From positions 4,154,001-4,218,000 of the forward strand of contig OY761615.1 of assembly GCA_963664845.1 (NCBI GenBank): a stretch of DNA of 64,000 bases, in the 5' to 3' direction. The translations under genes and the position numbers were made by a program. Below are positions 1 through 9,122 of this stretch, one piece after another (position 1 is the stretch's first letter; the number at the start of each line of letters is the position of its first letter). Below the pieces are notes generated by a model. It saw only the letters and a list, made by a program, of their open reading frames with translations. It was not told the origin of the DNA and ran no database searches. This DNA is from CAIYTF01 sp963664845. Its GTDB lineage: Bacteria > Bacteroidota > Ignavibacteria > Ignavibacteriales > Ignavibacteriaceae.

Positions 1-281
1 AATTTCTGGCGTGTCATTTCTTCGGCAATTTTGGCGGCAACGGTCAAGGATTTTGATTTCTCTCCGGCGGGCAGTTTATGGAAAACAGTACGCCCGTTTA
101 GTTTTTTGAATACCTTGTCAATTTTCGCTTTCCATAAAGCGGAAACATTCCCATCGACAATAACAAATCGATTTGAGGGAAGCTTGTGTGATGCCAACAA
201 TCCGGGTAACTCACTGAGAATGTTTGTCCCGATGTAGCAAAAATGATTTTTTGACGGTGTCTCTATTTTAATTTTTTGCAT
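1..281 (-). CDS. aroB: 3-dehydroquinate synthase, N-terminal part (cut by window edge)
   Basis: Translating the minus strand from the ATG at 281-279 gives MQKIKIETPSKNHFCYIGTN, then a stretch with FVIVDGNV and LPAGEKSKSL, which is the N-terminal half of the NAD-binding domain of 3-dehydroquinate synthase (second step of the shikimate pathway, cytoplasmic). About 93 codons are visible; the gene continues beyond position 1, so the metal-binding and catalytic residues cannot be seen. The start overlaps the end of aroK by 14 bases, so the two are probably translationally coupled; aroK-aroB is a common gene order. Family assignment is by recognition of the GEKSKSL region, which binds NAD in the known enzymes. 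Confidence 0.85.
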   Translation of the reverse strand, partial: MQKIKIETPSKNHFCYIGTNILSELPGLLASHKLPSNRFVIVDGNVSALWKAKIDKVFKKLNGRTVFHKLPAGEKSKSLTVAAKIAEEMTRQK

Positions 282-834
282 AGTCTAACTTAAATGATTT
301 TGATAAAATTTTCTTTAACTGGTCCACGCTGTAACCAATTGAATAGTTTGCGGCTTCATAAATGAGGTCTGCCTGTTCATAATACTTTTCTCGCTCTTTA
401 AGCATCCCGGTAATTTTTTCAATTGCCTTCTCTTTTGAGAGGATGATATTATCGGTCGTTTGAAACAATGGCCGGTCCGTTTTGAACCGAAGCCGTGCAT
501 AGATCTTTTCCGGTGGTATACGAAGGTAGATCAGTTTTCCTGCTCCCCGGATCAGTTGCAGATTCTCCGGCCGGAGAATGGCACCACCACCGAGCGCGAC
601 GATAACACATTCCCTTCCCGCAGTCTTCACCAGTTCCTGATGTTCAACTTCACGAAAATACGTCTCGCCCTTGGTCTTAAAAATCTCAGTGACCTTTTCA
701 CCGCACACGGCTTCAATACATTTATCGAGATCAATAAATGTCCATCCAAGTGTGTTGGCGAGAATTAGTCCGATTGAACTTTTCCCGCTTCCCATAAAAC
801 CGGTAAGATAAATTCGTGAAATCTGTGCTTCCAT
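268..834 (-). CDS. aroK: Shikimate kinase
   Basis: Phosphorylates shikimate at the 3-hydroxyl using ATP (aromatic amino acid pathway). The sequence shows a Walker A loop GFMGSGKS near the N-terminus, the DLD magnesium/shikimate motif about 20 residues later, a FREVE segment and the GGGAILR shikimate-binding loop; the lid region contains RPLF. The length of about 188 residues is near the family norm, slightly long at the C-terminus. Two starts are possible: TTG at 840, overlapping the upstream stop as TTGA, or ATG at 834, which is preferred because it is a canonical codon and gives the usual short lead into the P-loop. It lies between an outer-membrane protein gene and aroB on the same strand. 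Confidence 0.92.
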   Translation of the reverse strand: MEAQISRIYLTGFMGSGKSSIGLILANTLGWTFIDLDKCIEAVCGEKVTEIFKTKGETYFREVEHQELVKTAGRECVIVALGGGAILRPENLQLIRGAGKLIYLRIPPEKIYARLRFKTDRPLFQTTDNIILSKEKAIEKITGMLKEREKYYEQADLIYEAANYSIGYSVDQLKKILSKSFKLDYAKN

Positions 835-836
835 AT

Positions 837-1538
837 TCAAAAGTAACTCTTTATACCCAGAAAAAATACTATTCCATTAAGATTTACTTTTGAATCGAAA
901 TCCCTGGGCCCAAATGAAACGGTTTCTCCTTTGATCAAAAATGTATCCTGCGTATACCTGTTTTTCATTTTGATTTGTGCATCGCGAAATTTCATGCCGA
1001 ATGTAGCCGATACTGCGTTCATAATCCGATATTCAGTTCCAAGCAGCGTTTGTATTCCATAATTGAGTGTTCGTTCACGGGTCTCGCTGAGGTTTTGACC
1101 TGCCTGGCGGATATGCCTGCCAAAATAATAACCCACGCCTCCGCCAATAAAAAACGTGAAATTCCCGGGCTTGAATGGCAACCGGTAAACCAGATCAAGT
1201 TCAATCGGGAACACTTCATATCCGTCAACAACCGCCATCCTGTTCACTTCACTATTCACAAGCACCGTGCGCAGTGTGGTATAGGTTGTGCGCTGCCATT
1301 CTGCTTCAAATAGTAAATCCAGATCATGCCCAAGTTGCCAGGTAATCTGAAGCGAAGGAGATATAATGTCCGGTAATGATGTTGCACTGTTTCTGAGAGC
1401 AGGATCCGCGGCATTGGGGTTATAGTAAATATCGGCTTCAGTAGTATAGAGCGCTGCCGCGCCAATTGACCATTGCCGGTTTTGGGCAAATCCTGAATTG
1501 AAAATAAAAACTGCTAACAGAAACGCTGAAAATTTCAT
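837..1538 (-). CDS. Outer-membrane beta-barrel protein of unknown function
   Basis: The 233-residue protein begins with a cleavable signal peptide (MKFSAFLLAVFIFNSGFAQ). The rest is made of alternating polar/hydrophobic strands with frequent aromatic residues (for example NFTFFIGGGVGYYFG) and a C-terminal phenylalanine, all typical of a small outer-membrane barrel. No specific family is recognised. Its stop overlaps the possible TTG start of aroK, so it is probably co-transcribed with the shikimate genes, which may be coincidental. It could serve as a structural porin or as an uncharacterised surface protein; nothing in the sequence shows a substrate. Confidence 0.7.
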   Translation of the reverse strand: MKFSAFLLAVFIFNSGFAQNRQWSIGAAALYTTEADIYYNPNAADPALRNSATSLPDIISPSLQITWQLGHDLDLLFEAEWQRTTYTTLRTVLVNSEVNRMAVVDGYEVFPIELDLVYRLPFKPGNFTFFIGGGVGYYFGRHIRQAGQNLSETRERTLNYGIQTLLGTEYRIMNAVSATFGMKFRDAQIKMKNRYTQDTFLIKGETVSFGPRDFDSKVNLNGIVFFLGIKSYF

Positions 1539-1565
1539 TTCCCAAAGATAGACAGCTTGTTTAAA

Positions 1566-1600
1566 AATAAAAACCCTCTTCAGGAGAAGAGGGTTTTTAT
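1566..1600. terminator. Rho-independent terminator, usable in both directions
   Basis: A 13-bp perfect stem (AAAAACCCTCTTC / GAAGAGGGTTTTT) with a 4-base loop, flanked by A-runs and T-runs. On the minus strand it follows the ppiD-like gene and would separate it from the outer-membrane protein and aroKB. Confidence 0.85.
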
Positions 1601-1669
1601 TTTTGTCTTATATAAGAACGTAAAAGTCACCATGTCCGGGCTCGTGCGATCAAAAGCCTGGAACGGTTG

Positions 1670-3745
1670 CTAGAAGAACATGTACCTTCTGTCAGATATT
1701 TTTGCATCTGCTTTAAGCTTTGCTAACCATTGGTTGTAGATTCCCTGACGGCGCGAATTGCCAATGTTATCACGCAATATGTCATACTGAACTTTAAATG
1801 TGTTTTCGTCAAAGTTGTCACGTTGCGTTACTTTAATAAGGAAATAACCGTGGGTGCCTTTAACGGGTCCAATAACTTTGTTAAGCGGAGCATGAAATGC
1901 TTTTGCAGCAAAGTTATATTCCAAACCAACAGTGGGGACACTGCCGTCTGTTTTGAAGTTCTGGGCATTCCCGACACGCACGCTGCTGTTAATTTGAGCG
2001 GCACGATTAATATCGTCACCGATCTGGCTTTTGACTGACTCGGCAAGCTGTTTAGCTTTCTCAAGTCTTTTTTCCTTGATCAAAAGTGCTTTTGCATCTT
2101 TCTCAACAGCATCAAACTTGCGCACACCGGGTTTAATGTCTTCGGCTATTTTGGCAACCACATAACCTCCTGAGGTTTTCAGTGGTTTCGATATTGAGTT
2201 CACGCTGTTGTCAAATGAAAAACTGATCAACGAGCGGGCAGCACCGATATTGGGAATGTAGTTCGCATCTTTTGAAAACTCGGCCGATTCAACTACCTGG
2301 TATTTTTGCGCTGTCGCTTCAGATTCAAATCCGTTTTTATCGGCAATGAATTGGAAGTCAGCTGCTTTCTGATAAACCATGTCCTTTGTTCCGGCCGATG
2401 GTTTGACCACCTGAGCAATTTTTTCATAGAAAAATTTGCTGGAATTTTTTCCGGTAACTTTAATGATATGGTAGCCGAACTGGGTTTTTATGGGTTTCTG
2501 AATCTCGCCAATTTTACCGGTGAAGGCTGCATTGTCAAATTCTGGAACCATTCTTCCTTTTGCAAACCAGCCAAGGTCTCCGCCTTTGGCGCCTGAACCC
2601 GGGTCTTTTGAATATTTCCGTGCATATTCTTCAAAGTTGGCACCGCCTTTTAATTCAGCATACAACTTGTTTGCAAGCTTTTCAGCTGCCGTATCGGTCC
2701 CGCTGATAAGAATATGGGACGCTGAAACAACAGGATCTTTGCTTTCGGTGGTCTTGGAAAATTGATATACTGCATACCCTGACGGTGATGCAAAGGGGCC
2801 AATGATCTGTCCTTTTTTGGCTTCCATGACTTTTCTGGTAACCTCAGTTGGGAATACCGAAATGTCTGAGGAGTCTTTAACTACCTGCATGCCCGAATAT
2901 GATTTCGCAAGCGAATCCAGGGAGAGCGTGTCGCTCGCTGCCAGGTCTGCAAGGCTTTGCAGTGACTGACGAACGCTTTCCGTATCGGCATGTGAAGCCT
3001 GAATAGGGAACAGCACATACTTAATTTTGCGCAGTGCATCAACCGAAAACTTTTCCGGATTTTCATTGTAATATTTCTTCACTTCATCAGGAGTAACGTT
3101 TATAGTGTTCTCAGGGAAGAGAGAAATATCAACCAGTGCATAGTCAGCAGTCATTTTAAGGTTCTGATCAATAAATCTTCTTTTGATCTCCCCGGCTGAA
3201 GGCAGAGCCGCAGCATTAACCGCTGCCTGGAGTTTCTCGGTATAGAGTTGTTCTTTCAACACGTCTTTAACGGTTTGAATGATCTCTTTGTTACGCGGGT
3301 CTTTAATCGCATTTTCATAAACGTCGCGACGAAAATTACCGGTAGAATCAATAAATTGTTTCTTCAGGAAGTCTGGTGGGTTAGGACCAAATATCCCGTC
3401 ATTTACTTCTTTATCTGTAACAACAATATTATAATTATCTATCTGTTGTTTGGTTAAAGTTCTGGAAATGAAGTCTTCCCACATTTGGTCGCGCAACTGA
3501 TCAATATTGTCATCATCGAAATCGGTCTTATAAGCTTGCTTATATTGTAGACGATATTCTTCAACTTTTTTGGAAAATTCCTGATATGTAATATCTTTTC
3601 CATTGACAGTTCCTATTAAATTACTGTGACCTCCAAAGATTTCCATAATCCGGGAATCCTGAAGAACCATGAATAAAATAAAGAGAACTCCAATAGCGAT
3701 AATAAATACCGGCGCCATCGCTCGCATCCGGGTCAATAAAGGCAT
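1670..3745 (-). CDS. ppiD: Periplasmic peptidyl-prolyl isomerase/foldase, PpiD-like
   Basis: A 691-residue protein anchored by one N-terminal membrane helix (residues about 11-28) after a short basic cytoplasmic tail, as in PpiD. A SurA/PpiD-type N-terminal chaperone domain follows (about 36-200). A parvulin-type rotamase domain is clear at about 338-433 (SASHILIS, GGDLGWFAKGRMVPEF, TQFGYHIIKV). A second, degenerate rotamase-like segment is present near 600-660 (KAFHAPLNKVIGPVKGTHGY). It probably folds outer-membrane proteins during transit through the periplasm. It is transcribed alone, divergent from the TetR gene and closed by the hairpin at 1566-1600. Confidence 0.9.
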   Translation of the reverse strand: MPLLTRMRAMAPVFIIAIGVLFILFMVLQDSRIMEIFGGHSNLIGTVNGKDITYQEFSKKVEEYRLQYKQAYKTDFDDDNIDQLRDQMWEDFISRTLTKQQIDNYNIVVTDKEVNDGIFGPNPPDFLKKQFIDSTGNFRRDVYENAIKDPRNKEIIQTVKDVLKEQLYTEKLQAAVNAAALPSAGEIKRRFIDQNLKMTADYALVDISLFPENTINVTPDEVKKYYNENPEKFSVDALRKIKYVLFPIQASHADTESVRQSLQSLADLAASDTLSLDSLAKSYSGMQVVKDSSDISVFPTEVTRKVMEAKKGQIIGPFASPSGYAVYQFSKTTESKDPVVSASHILISGTDTAAEKLANKLYAELKGGANFEEYARKYSKDPGSGAKGGDLGWFAKGRMVPEFDNAAFTGKIGEIQKPIKTQFGYHIIKVTGKNSSKFFYEKIAQVVKPSAGTKDMVYQKAADFQFIADKNGFESEATAQKYQVVESAEFSKDANYIPNIGAARSLISFSFDNSVNSISKPLKTSGGYVVAKIAEDIKPGVRKFDAVEKDAKALLIKEKRLEKAKQLAESVKSQIGDDINRAAQINSSVRVGNAQNFKTDGSVPTVGLEYNFAAKAFHAPLNKVIGPVKGTHGYFLIKVTQRDNFDENTFKVQYDILRDNIGNSRRQGIYNQWLAKLKADAKISDRRYMFF

Positions 3746-3827
3746 GGTTAGAAAACCTCCAGTTTTGTATTATATTTGAAATCAAACTTTTAAAATAGAC
3801 ACATATTAGTAAAAAATCAAACTTTTT

Positions 3828-4490
3828 ATGCAACAAGCTAAAATGAAACAACATCGGGGGGCTTATGCCCAAAAACGGCAGGAAATCATAAGGGCCGCCG
3901 AAAAGCGGTTTATCCGGCATGGATTGCATAAAACCACCATTGAGGAGATAGCCAGGGACCTGAGAATCGGCAAAGCTTCCCTTTATCACTATTTTTCTAC
4001 TAAGGAGGATTTGTTCAATGAAACTGTCAAATGGCAGTCTTCTGACTATCTGCAGGAAGTCAGCCGCATCTTCAATAACGAATCTGTTACCCCTGTGACA
4101 AGGGTTGCCTCCTACCTCATGCTCAAAAAGGAGTTTGGAAACCGTTATAAACTGTTGGAATATGTCCTGAATGCACTGCTCAACGACAACTTTCTTCCGG
4201 GAGAGGATGAACTGGTCCACTCACTTGTCTCAGGTGAGGCTAACCTTGTCCAATTGGCTTTGGCTTCCTGGCTTCCCAGCCAAAATGAACAAATGTGCAA
4301 AAAACTCGGGTTCGCACTTACTATCCTGGGAATGAGCCTGAATACGTCCGAAAAGATTTTTTCGAAAATATTCATCGGTAATGATCCATCTGCCGCCTCA
4401 TATAAAGAATTTATTGACCTGTTGCTCAGGGCTCTTGCGCTTGAACCACCAACTCAGCCGGAGAAATTTCAAAATCCCTCAGTTTCCTGA
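3828..4490 (+). CDS. TetR/AcrR-family transcriptional regulator
   Basis: A 220-residue protein with an N-terminal TetR helix-turn-helix at about residues 20-65 (TTIEEIARDLRIGKASLYHY, then FSTKEDLF). The all-helical C-terminal part has no recognisable ligand signature. It is divergent from the ppiD-like gene with 82 bases between them, and no efflux or metabolic partner lies next to it on the plus strand, so its targets are unknown. No clear Shine-Dalgarno sequence precedes the ATG; a second in-frame ATG lies five codons downstream. Confidence 0.88.
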   Translation: MQQAKMKQHRGAYAQKRQEIIRAAEKRFIRHGLHKTTIEEIARDLRIGKASLYHYFSTKEDLFNETVKWQSSDYLQEVSRIFNNESVTPVTRVASYLMLKKEFGNRYKLLEYVLNALLNDNFLPGEDELVHSLVSGEANLVQLALASWLPSQNEQMCKKLGFALTILGMSLNTSEKIFSKIFIGNDPSAASYKEFIDLLLRALALEPPTQPEKFQNPSVS

Positions 4491-5016
4491 GGTAAAAATT
4501 ACTGTTTCCTGAATGCACAGGCTGCAATTTAACCTCTCAGGGTAAATTTCCCGCAGCTTGCGGCGAATTTGTATTAAGCTCTGAGATTGATACCCCGTCC
4601 GATTGCGGTGGAGAATTTCATCACTGTTGGTGAAGCACTGCCATTCCTGTGAAAACACGAATCTACCTGCTTATAGACCTATAATGAAGTGAAAATCAGC
4701 CGGAACTGCAAAACTCAGGTAACGTGTAAAACATTGCTTATCAGGATATTGACGAAGTCCTGCAAAATTAAGGCTTATACAGGCTGTCTTAAAAGTCAAA
4801 TTTTCAATTTCTATCCGCGGAAATCCGTTCCAATCCATGTCATCTCCCAAGATCCCGTTCGGGGTGCGTACCCTTTTATTCTTTTAATACAGCCTTATTT
4901 AGAGGTGATGGATTCTGCTGGATAATATCGTTTTAAGTTGGCGCCAGTTCGAGCCTACCGGGAGCATACTAACTGCTTCGGACTCAGGAAGGTGCTGACA
5001 TACCCCTATCCTTCTT
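4491..5016. other. Intergenic stretch between tetR and lptB
   Basis: About 525 bases without a credible gene. A short weak hairpin (CCTCAG/CTGAGG) covers the tetR stop codon. The only clear structure is the short inverted-repeat element at 4781-4896, listed separately. The rest shows nothing recognisable. Confidence 0.6.
4781..4896. repeat. MITE-like inverted-repeat element, copy 1
   Basis: Bounded by 15-bp terminal inverted repeats with one mismatch: AGGCTGTCTTAAAAG at the left and the complement of AGGCTGTATTAAAAG at the right. The interior includes ATTTCTATCCGCG, TCATCTCCCAA and CTTTTATTCTTTTA, which recur in the same order in the copy at 27808-27919. It has no coding capacity. It is either a miniature transposable element or the decayed core of an insertion sequence. 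Confidence 0.7.
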
Positions 5017-5760
5017 TTATGAATACCTTTCCAACTTAAACTTTTCACCCAGATATAACCTGCGTACTTCTTCATCTTCAGCAAGCTCGGTCGCCGTGCC
5101 CGCCCGGAATATCAATCCGTTTATCAGGATATAGGCTTTGTCAACAATAGACAATGTCTCGTGTACATTATGGTCGGTTATAAGAACTCCAATGCCGCGC
5201 GTCTTTAAGTTAGCAACAATTTTCATGATATCCTCTACCGCGATAGGATCAACTCCGGCAAAAGGTTCATCAAGCATGATAAAACTGGGATTTGTTGCCA
5301 AAGCCCGGGCTATCTCTGTACGGCGCCGTTCACCTCCGCTGAGCTGGAAACCAAGGCTCTTACGAAGCCTTGTTATATTAAGATCTTCCAGAAGCTGCTC
5401 AAGTCGTTCCTGCCGCTCTTTTTTCGTGAGCTTTATCATCTGCAGGATGGCCATTATATTATCCTCAACAGATAATCGCCTGAATATCGAGGCTTCTTGG
5501 GGTAGATAGCCAATCCCCATCAGTGCCCGTTTATACATCGGTCTGTGGGTAATTTCCTCATCATCAAGAAACACCTTCCCGGCATTGGGACGTATCATCC
5601 CGACCATCATGTAAAATGTGGTGGTTTTCCCGGCACCGTTAGGTCCAAGCAGGCCAACAATCTCACCTTTACTCACTTCTATGGACACTTTATTAACCAC
5701 GGTGCGTTTTTTATATATTTTTACCAGATCGGTACTGCTGAATTTAGTTTTGTCCATCAT
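5017..5760 (-). CDS. lptB: LPS export ABC transporter ATP-binding protein
   Basis: Cytoplasmic ATPase that powers extraction of lipopolysaccharide from the inner membrane with LptFG. All ABC motifs are visible in the 247 residues: Walker A GPNGAGKTTT (about 39-48), Q-loop LPQEASIF, signature LSGGERRR, Walker B FIMLDEPFAGVDP and the H-loop ITDHNV. The GYLPQEASIFRRLSV stretch is typical of LptB rather than of amino-acid ABC ATPases. It is the last gene of the minus-strand run kdsD-lptC-ostA-lptB, 121 bases after ostA. The C-terminus (YLGEKFKLERYS) is near the usual length. Confidence 0.95.
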   Translation of the reverse strand: MMDKTKFSSTDLVKIYKKRTVVNKVSIEVSKGEIVGLLGPNGAGKTTTFYMMVGMIRPNAGKVFLDDEEITHRPMYKRALMGIGYLPQEASIFRRLSVEDNIMAILQMIKLTKKERQERLEQLLEDLNITRLRKSLGFQLSGGERRRTEIARALATNPSFIMLDEPFAGVDPIAVEDIMKIVANLKTRGIGVLITDHNVHETLSIVDKAYILINGLIFRAGTATELAEDEEVRRLYLGEKFKLERYS

Positions 5761-5881
5761 TATTTCAATTGTTTCTAATTATCATTTTAGGTGCTTTCCT
5801 GTCCTTTGGCTTTATTACCCGATCTGCTACACAAATTGGTTAAAAATAAAACCCTCTGCAAAACGCCAGGACAGAAATATG

Positions 5882-7498
5882 TTATTTAAGCATCGGTTTT
5901 TGTGCTGCTTTGTGCATCTCCAGTGCGTCTTTCAATCGGGAGTTCACTATACTGCTAAGCAACTGTTCTTTTTTTGGCTTGTCGGTAAACAGAACAAATC
6001 CCGGCAATGAAAATGTCTTTTCCCTGTTCTCGACAAGATTTTCGGGGTGATACTCGTTTTTGGGATCGCCATACATTTTCACATCCTGAACTTTTTTATC
6101 CTTAAAAAACACCAGTATTGTTCTTGCACTGGCTTTGATGATGCCGTTCGTCTCTTCATCTTCATCATAAAAATAGTAGTAGGAAAGGGCATTCCCCAGA
6201 ACCTCTGTGCGGTGCAGTTGATTTTCTTTGAAAAAAAGTTTTACCAGGTTTCCGGAAATCTGATCATACCGCTTGGGGTATTTTTCGTTCTGTGAAATGA
6301 GCATCGCATTTTTCGAAATGGAAATGCTGCTGATTTTGTTATCCGCCAGATATATTCTGATAGAGTCGCCGCTCATTTGAGAAAGCCCATACCATAGTAC
6401 CGGGATACGGCTTGAATCGGTTTGCTTCCATGTGTCAATATGTCCGTCCTTACGGTTAAACCAGGAGACGTCGTTAACCGAGGAAAAATCACCCCGGAGA
6501 ATCTTCACTGAATCCTTGGCGATGAAAAGGTTCGAGGTATCGCGATAGGCTTCCATCCTTACCGATCTGATCATCATAGTATCAACCCTGATAATGGTGT
6601 CCCGGCGGTCATTATAAGTGGTGTCAAACTGCACAAGGAGCGGATCTTTATCTATCAGGCTGTAATTCTTCGCCCGGTAGTCTTCAAGATGATTTCCGAA
6701 AATGAACAAACCGTCTTTGGTGTTGTGCAACAGGGTGTTGGAAAATGCATAGCTGATTTTTTCAGTCCGTAAATGAATGAGACTGTCCGAATAAATGGTG
6801 TTCTCTGATTCGACAATTTTTACATTCTCATACGCGGTCGCATTGTTCAGTTTACGATAGTATATGAGTCTCTGTGAAGTGAGTGTCGAGGCGGTGTCAT
6901 AGAGCTTGACGTTGTAACGGAAATTGGCCTGTTGGAGCTTAAAGAAATACTCTCCTTCGGTTGCAGTCAAAATTACTTTTTTATCGTCAAGTTCAATGCC
7001 CCGGTTTGAAAAGGCTCTTTTTTCATTCCCATAATAGAAACCCTCAGGCGTCTTTATGGTTACTGTATCTTGCTTAATGATCACGTTCCCCATTAAATGG
7101 GCATTGTTTTGCAATAAATATTGCGTAGCCCTCTCACAGGTAATTACCACATTACCCTGACGGAGTACTACATGCCCAATAACTTCACGGACGCTTTGTC
7201 CGTTCTCAACTCTTCCAAACAGTTCATCACCCGTAACCAGAATAGGGTCCGAGTTCTGTTGCGCCGAAACCGTGATAGATCCCACCAGAAACAGTACTAA
7301 GACTAATACATGTTTCGGCATTGATGAAAATGCAATGGAAACACTGTATAACAGGTTAACCCGTCTCCCAACTTCCCTGTTTGAAGAATGCTCCCTGAAG
7401 AGTCCCTGCATTGACTCAGCCATTTCAATAGCAGTGTTAGAGCCATCAGTTTTAGGGAAGAAAGATTTAGGGGCGTTTTCAGTTGCTAAATTTATCAT
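5882..7498 (-). CDS. OstA-like LPS transport protein (LptA/LptD-N type)
   Basis: Long OstA-like protein as found in the FCB group in place of a short LptA. After a signal peptide it consists of repeated beta-jellyroll strands (for example VIGHVVLRQGNVVITCERAT, NAHLMGNVIIKQDTVTIKTP), the fold that passes LPS across the periplasm. The start is uncertain. The frame opens at 7498, 22 bases after lptC, but the first 59 residues look unlike a secretion signal, whereas the ATG at 7321 gives MPKHVLVLVLFLVGSITVSA, a good signal peptide. The mature protein would then have about 460 residues. Its position between lptC and lptB fits the role. Confidence 0.85.
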   Translation of the reverse strand: MINLATENAPKSFFPKTDGSNTAIEMAESMQGLFREHSSNREVGRRVNLLYSVSIAFSSMPKHVLVLVLFLVGSITVSAQQNSDPILVTGDELFGRVENGQSVREVIGHVVLRQGNVVITCERATQYLLQNNAHLMGNVIIKQDTVTIKTPEGFYYGNEKRAFSNRGIELDDKKVILTATEGEYFFKLQQANFRYNVKLYDTASTLTSQRLIYYRKLNNATAYENVKIVESENTIYSDSLIHLRTEKISYAFSNTLLHNTKDGLFIFGNHLEDYRAKNYSLIDKDPLLVQFDTTYNDRRDTIIRVDTMMIRSVRMEAYRDTSNLFIAKDSVKILRGDFSSVNDVSWFNRKDGHIDTWKQTDSSRIPVLWYGLSQMSGDSIRIYLADNKISSISISKNAMLISQNEKYPKRYDQISGNLVKLFFKENQLHRTEVLGNALSYYYFYDEDEETNGIIKASARTILVFFKDKKVQDVKMYGDPKNEYHPENLVENREKTFSLPGFVLFTDKPKKEQLLSSIVNSRLKDALEMHKAAQKPMLK

Positions 7499-7520
7499 AT
7501 TGCACAGTGAGGTTACTTAA

Positions 7521-8066
7521 CTACTTATCAAATGTTGAAGCGTTGGTTATATAAGTTATCCGATGAATGACATAGTTCCGGATGAACTGATCTGATTCAA
7601 AACCATACCCCTGAATCTTCTCTGTAGGAGTAATGATCGTTACAAACTTATCGGTTGTTATAAGTTGTTTCTCGTTATTCCAGCTCAATTCTTCGGTCAA
7701 CAGCGTCACCCCGGAATCATTCTTGGTGATCACGTTTTCATAGGCGTAAAGGTTCTTGTTCCGGTCGTCAACTTTTGCGCGTCGTGAGGTCAATGTGCTG
7801 GACTTCCTTTGAAAACGGTCGAAGAAATCGATATGTACCGAATCGTCCAGCAGGGTTTCCTGCGTCTGGGTAAACATGCGCAAATGGTTCGTGTTAATAA
7901 TAGCGCGTGTTTGCCCGGAATCGGTAAAAACAATCGTGGAACCCCAGCTTTCCTGAGCTGGAATCTCTTTGGTATCAATGTTCAGTTGTTTTGGTTGCAG
8001 CTTTGGCGAGTTGCAGCCCACCACCAGATACACTAAGGGGATGAGGAAGAGTAATGACCTTTTCAT
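7521..8066 (-). CDS. lptC: LPS export lipoprotein LptC
   Basis: A 181-residue protein with a short signal ending in a lipobox (LVVGC, Cys18), so it is a lipoprotein in this lineage rather than a single-pass membrane protein as in enterobacteria. The remainder has the LptC pattern: an early segment with a bulky strand (GSTIVFTDSGQTRAII), then DSVHIDFFDRFQRKSSTLTS and YAYENVITKNDSGVTLLTEE. It would accept LPS from LptBFG and hand it to the OstA-like protein. Its ATG overlaps the kdsD stop as ATGA (8063-8066), indicating coupled translation. Confidence 0.88.
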   Translation of the reverse strand: MKRSLLFLIPLVYLVVGCNSPKLQPKQLNIDTKEIPAQESWGSTIVFTDSGQTRAIINTNHLRMFTQTQETLLDDSVHIDFFDRFQRKSSTLTSRRAKVDDRNKNLYAYENVITKNDSGVTLLTEELSWNNEKQLITTDKFVTIITPTEKIQGYGFESDQFIRNYVIHRITYITNASTFDK

Positions 8067-9076
8067 CGTATCTTTAATCCCAAATCAACCAGGTCGTGCA
8101 AGTGAACAATTCCAACCGGTTTTCCTTCTTCCGCTACGATAAGAGCAGTTATCTTAAAATTCTCCATGGTTTGCAAGGCAAATGAGGCTAACACGGTTGG
8201 TGCCATTACTTTTGGCTTCCTGGACATAATATCCATAGCACGCATGTCCTTTATATCGAGTGTTTTTTCCAGAAGGCGGCGCAAATCACCGTCGGTTATG
8301 ATGCCGGTCAATAATCCTGATTCGTCAACTACGCAGGTCACTCCCAGCCGTTTTGACGTAATTTCAAGAATTGCATCTTTGAGTGAGGTTTGCTCATGTA
8401 CACTGGGAACCTCATTTCCCTTTTTCATAATTTCGCTTACCCGTAACGAAAGGCGTTTTCCAAGGCTGCCGCCAGGATGAAGATTGGCAAAGTCTGCTTC
8501 GGTAAAACCGCGCATTTTCAGGAGAGTGACAGAAATTGCATCTCCCATGGCGAGTGAAGCTGTTGTTGATGCAGTCGGTGCAAGATCAAATGGACAGGCT
8601 TCCTCATCAACTGCAATATGCAGAATAATGTCAGCCTCGCGTCCCAGCGGAGAGTCAACTTTTCCGAACATGCCGATGATAGGAATATGAATACGCTTAA
8701 ACATCGGAAGAAGCGTTATCAATTCTTCGGTTGCGCCGCTTTTTGAAAGAGCTATTACAACATCCTCTTTACGAACCATGCCTAAATCGCCATGCATGGC
8801 ATCCGTTGGGTGCAGATAGATTGCAGCGGTTCCGGTGGAGTTCATGGTAGCAACAATTTTTCTGGCGATAAGACCGGATTTGCCCATCCCGGTGAGAACA
8901 ACTCTGCCTTTGCAGGCCATTATACATTCTACTGCCTTGACGAAATTTTCATCTACTGAAGTCAGCAGATTGTTTACCGCTTTAACTTCGATTTCAATGA
9001 CATTTTTGCCATTTTCTATGATTTCCTGAGAGGTCAAACTTTTTCCCGTATTTTTATCTATAGATTTAAGATACAA
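8063..9076 (-). CDS. kdsD: Arabinose-5-phosphate isomerase (KpsF/GutQ family)
   Basis: Makes arabinose 5-phosphate from ribulose 5-phosphate, the first step towards Kdo for lipopolysaccharide. The 337-residue protein has an N-terminal SIS sugar-isomerase domain (GRVVLTGMGKSGLIARKIVA, STGTAAIYLHPTDAMHGDLG, ALSKSGATEE) and two C-terminal CBS domains (about 205-335; VTCVVDESGLLTGIITDGDL and VAEEGKPVGIVHLHDL), as in KdsD. It is the first gene of the LPS export run and is divergent from uvrB across a 46-base gap that must hold both promoters. Confidence 0.94.
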   Translation of the reverse strand: MYLKSIDKNTGKSLTSQEIIENGKNVIEIEVKAVNNLLTSVDENFVKAVECIMACKGRVVLTGMGKSGLIARKIVATMNSTGTAAIYLHPTDAMHGDLGMVRKEDVVIALSKSGATEELITLLPMFKRIHIPIIGMFGKVDSPLGREADIILHIAVDEEACPFDLAPTASTTASLAMGDAISVTLLKMRGFTEADFANLHPGGSLGKRLSLRVSEIMKKGNEVPSVHEQTSLKDAILEITSKRLGVTCVVDESGLLTGIITDGDLRRLLEKTLDIKDMRAMDIMSRKPKVMAPTVLASFALQTMENFKITALIVAEEGKPVGIVHLHDLVDLGLKIR

Positions 9077-9122
9077 TTTAGTAAATTACTCAAATTTATT
9101 TAGTAGTTAAAACACATCTGTC

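Noticed and set aside
3621..4220. 199-codon minus-strand frame opposite tetR
   Set aside because: It is the complement of the well-supported TetR gene and the ppiD start; no independent evidence.
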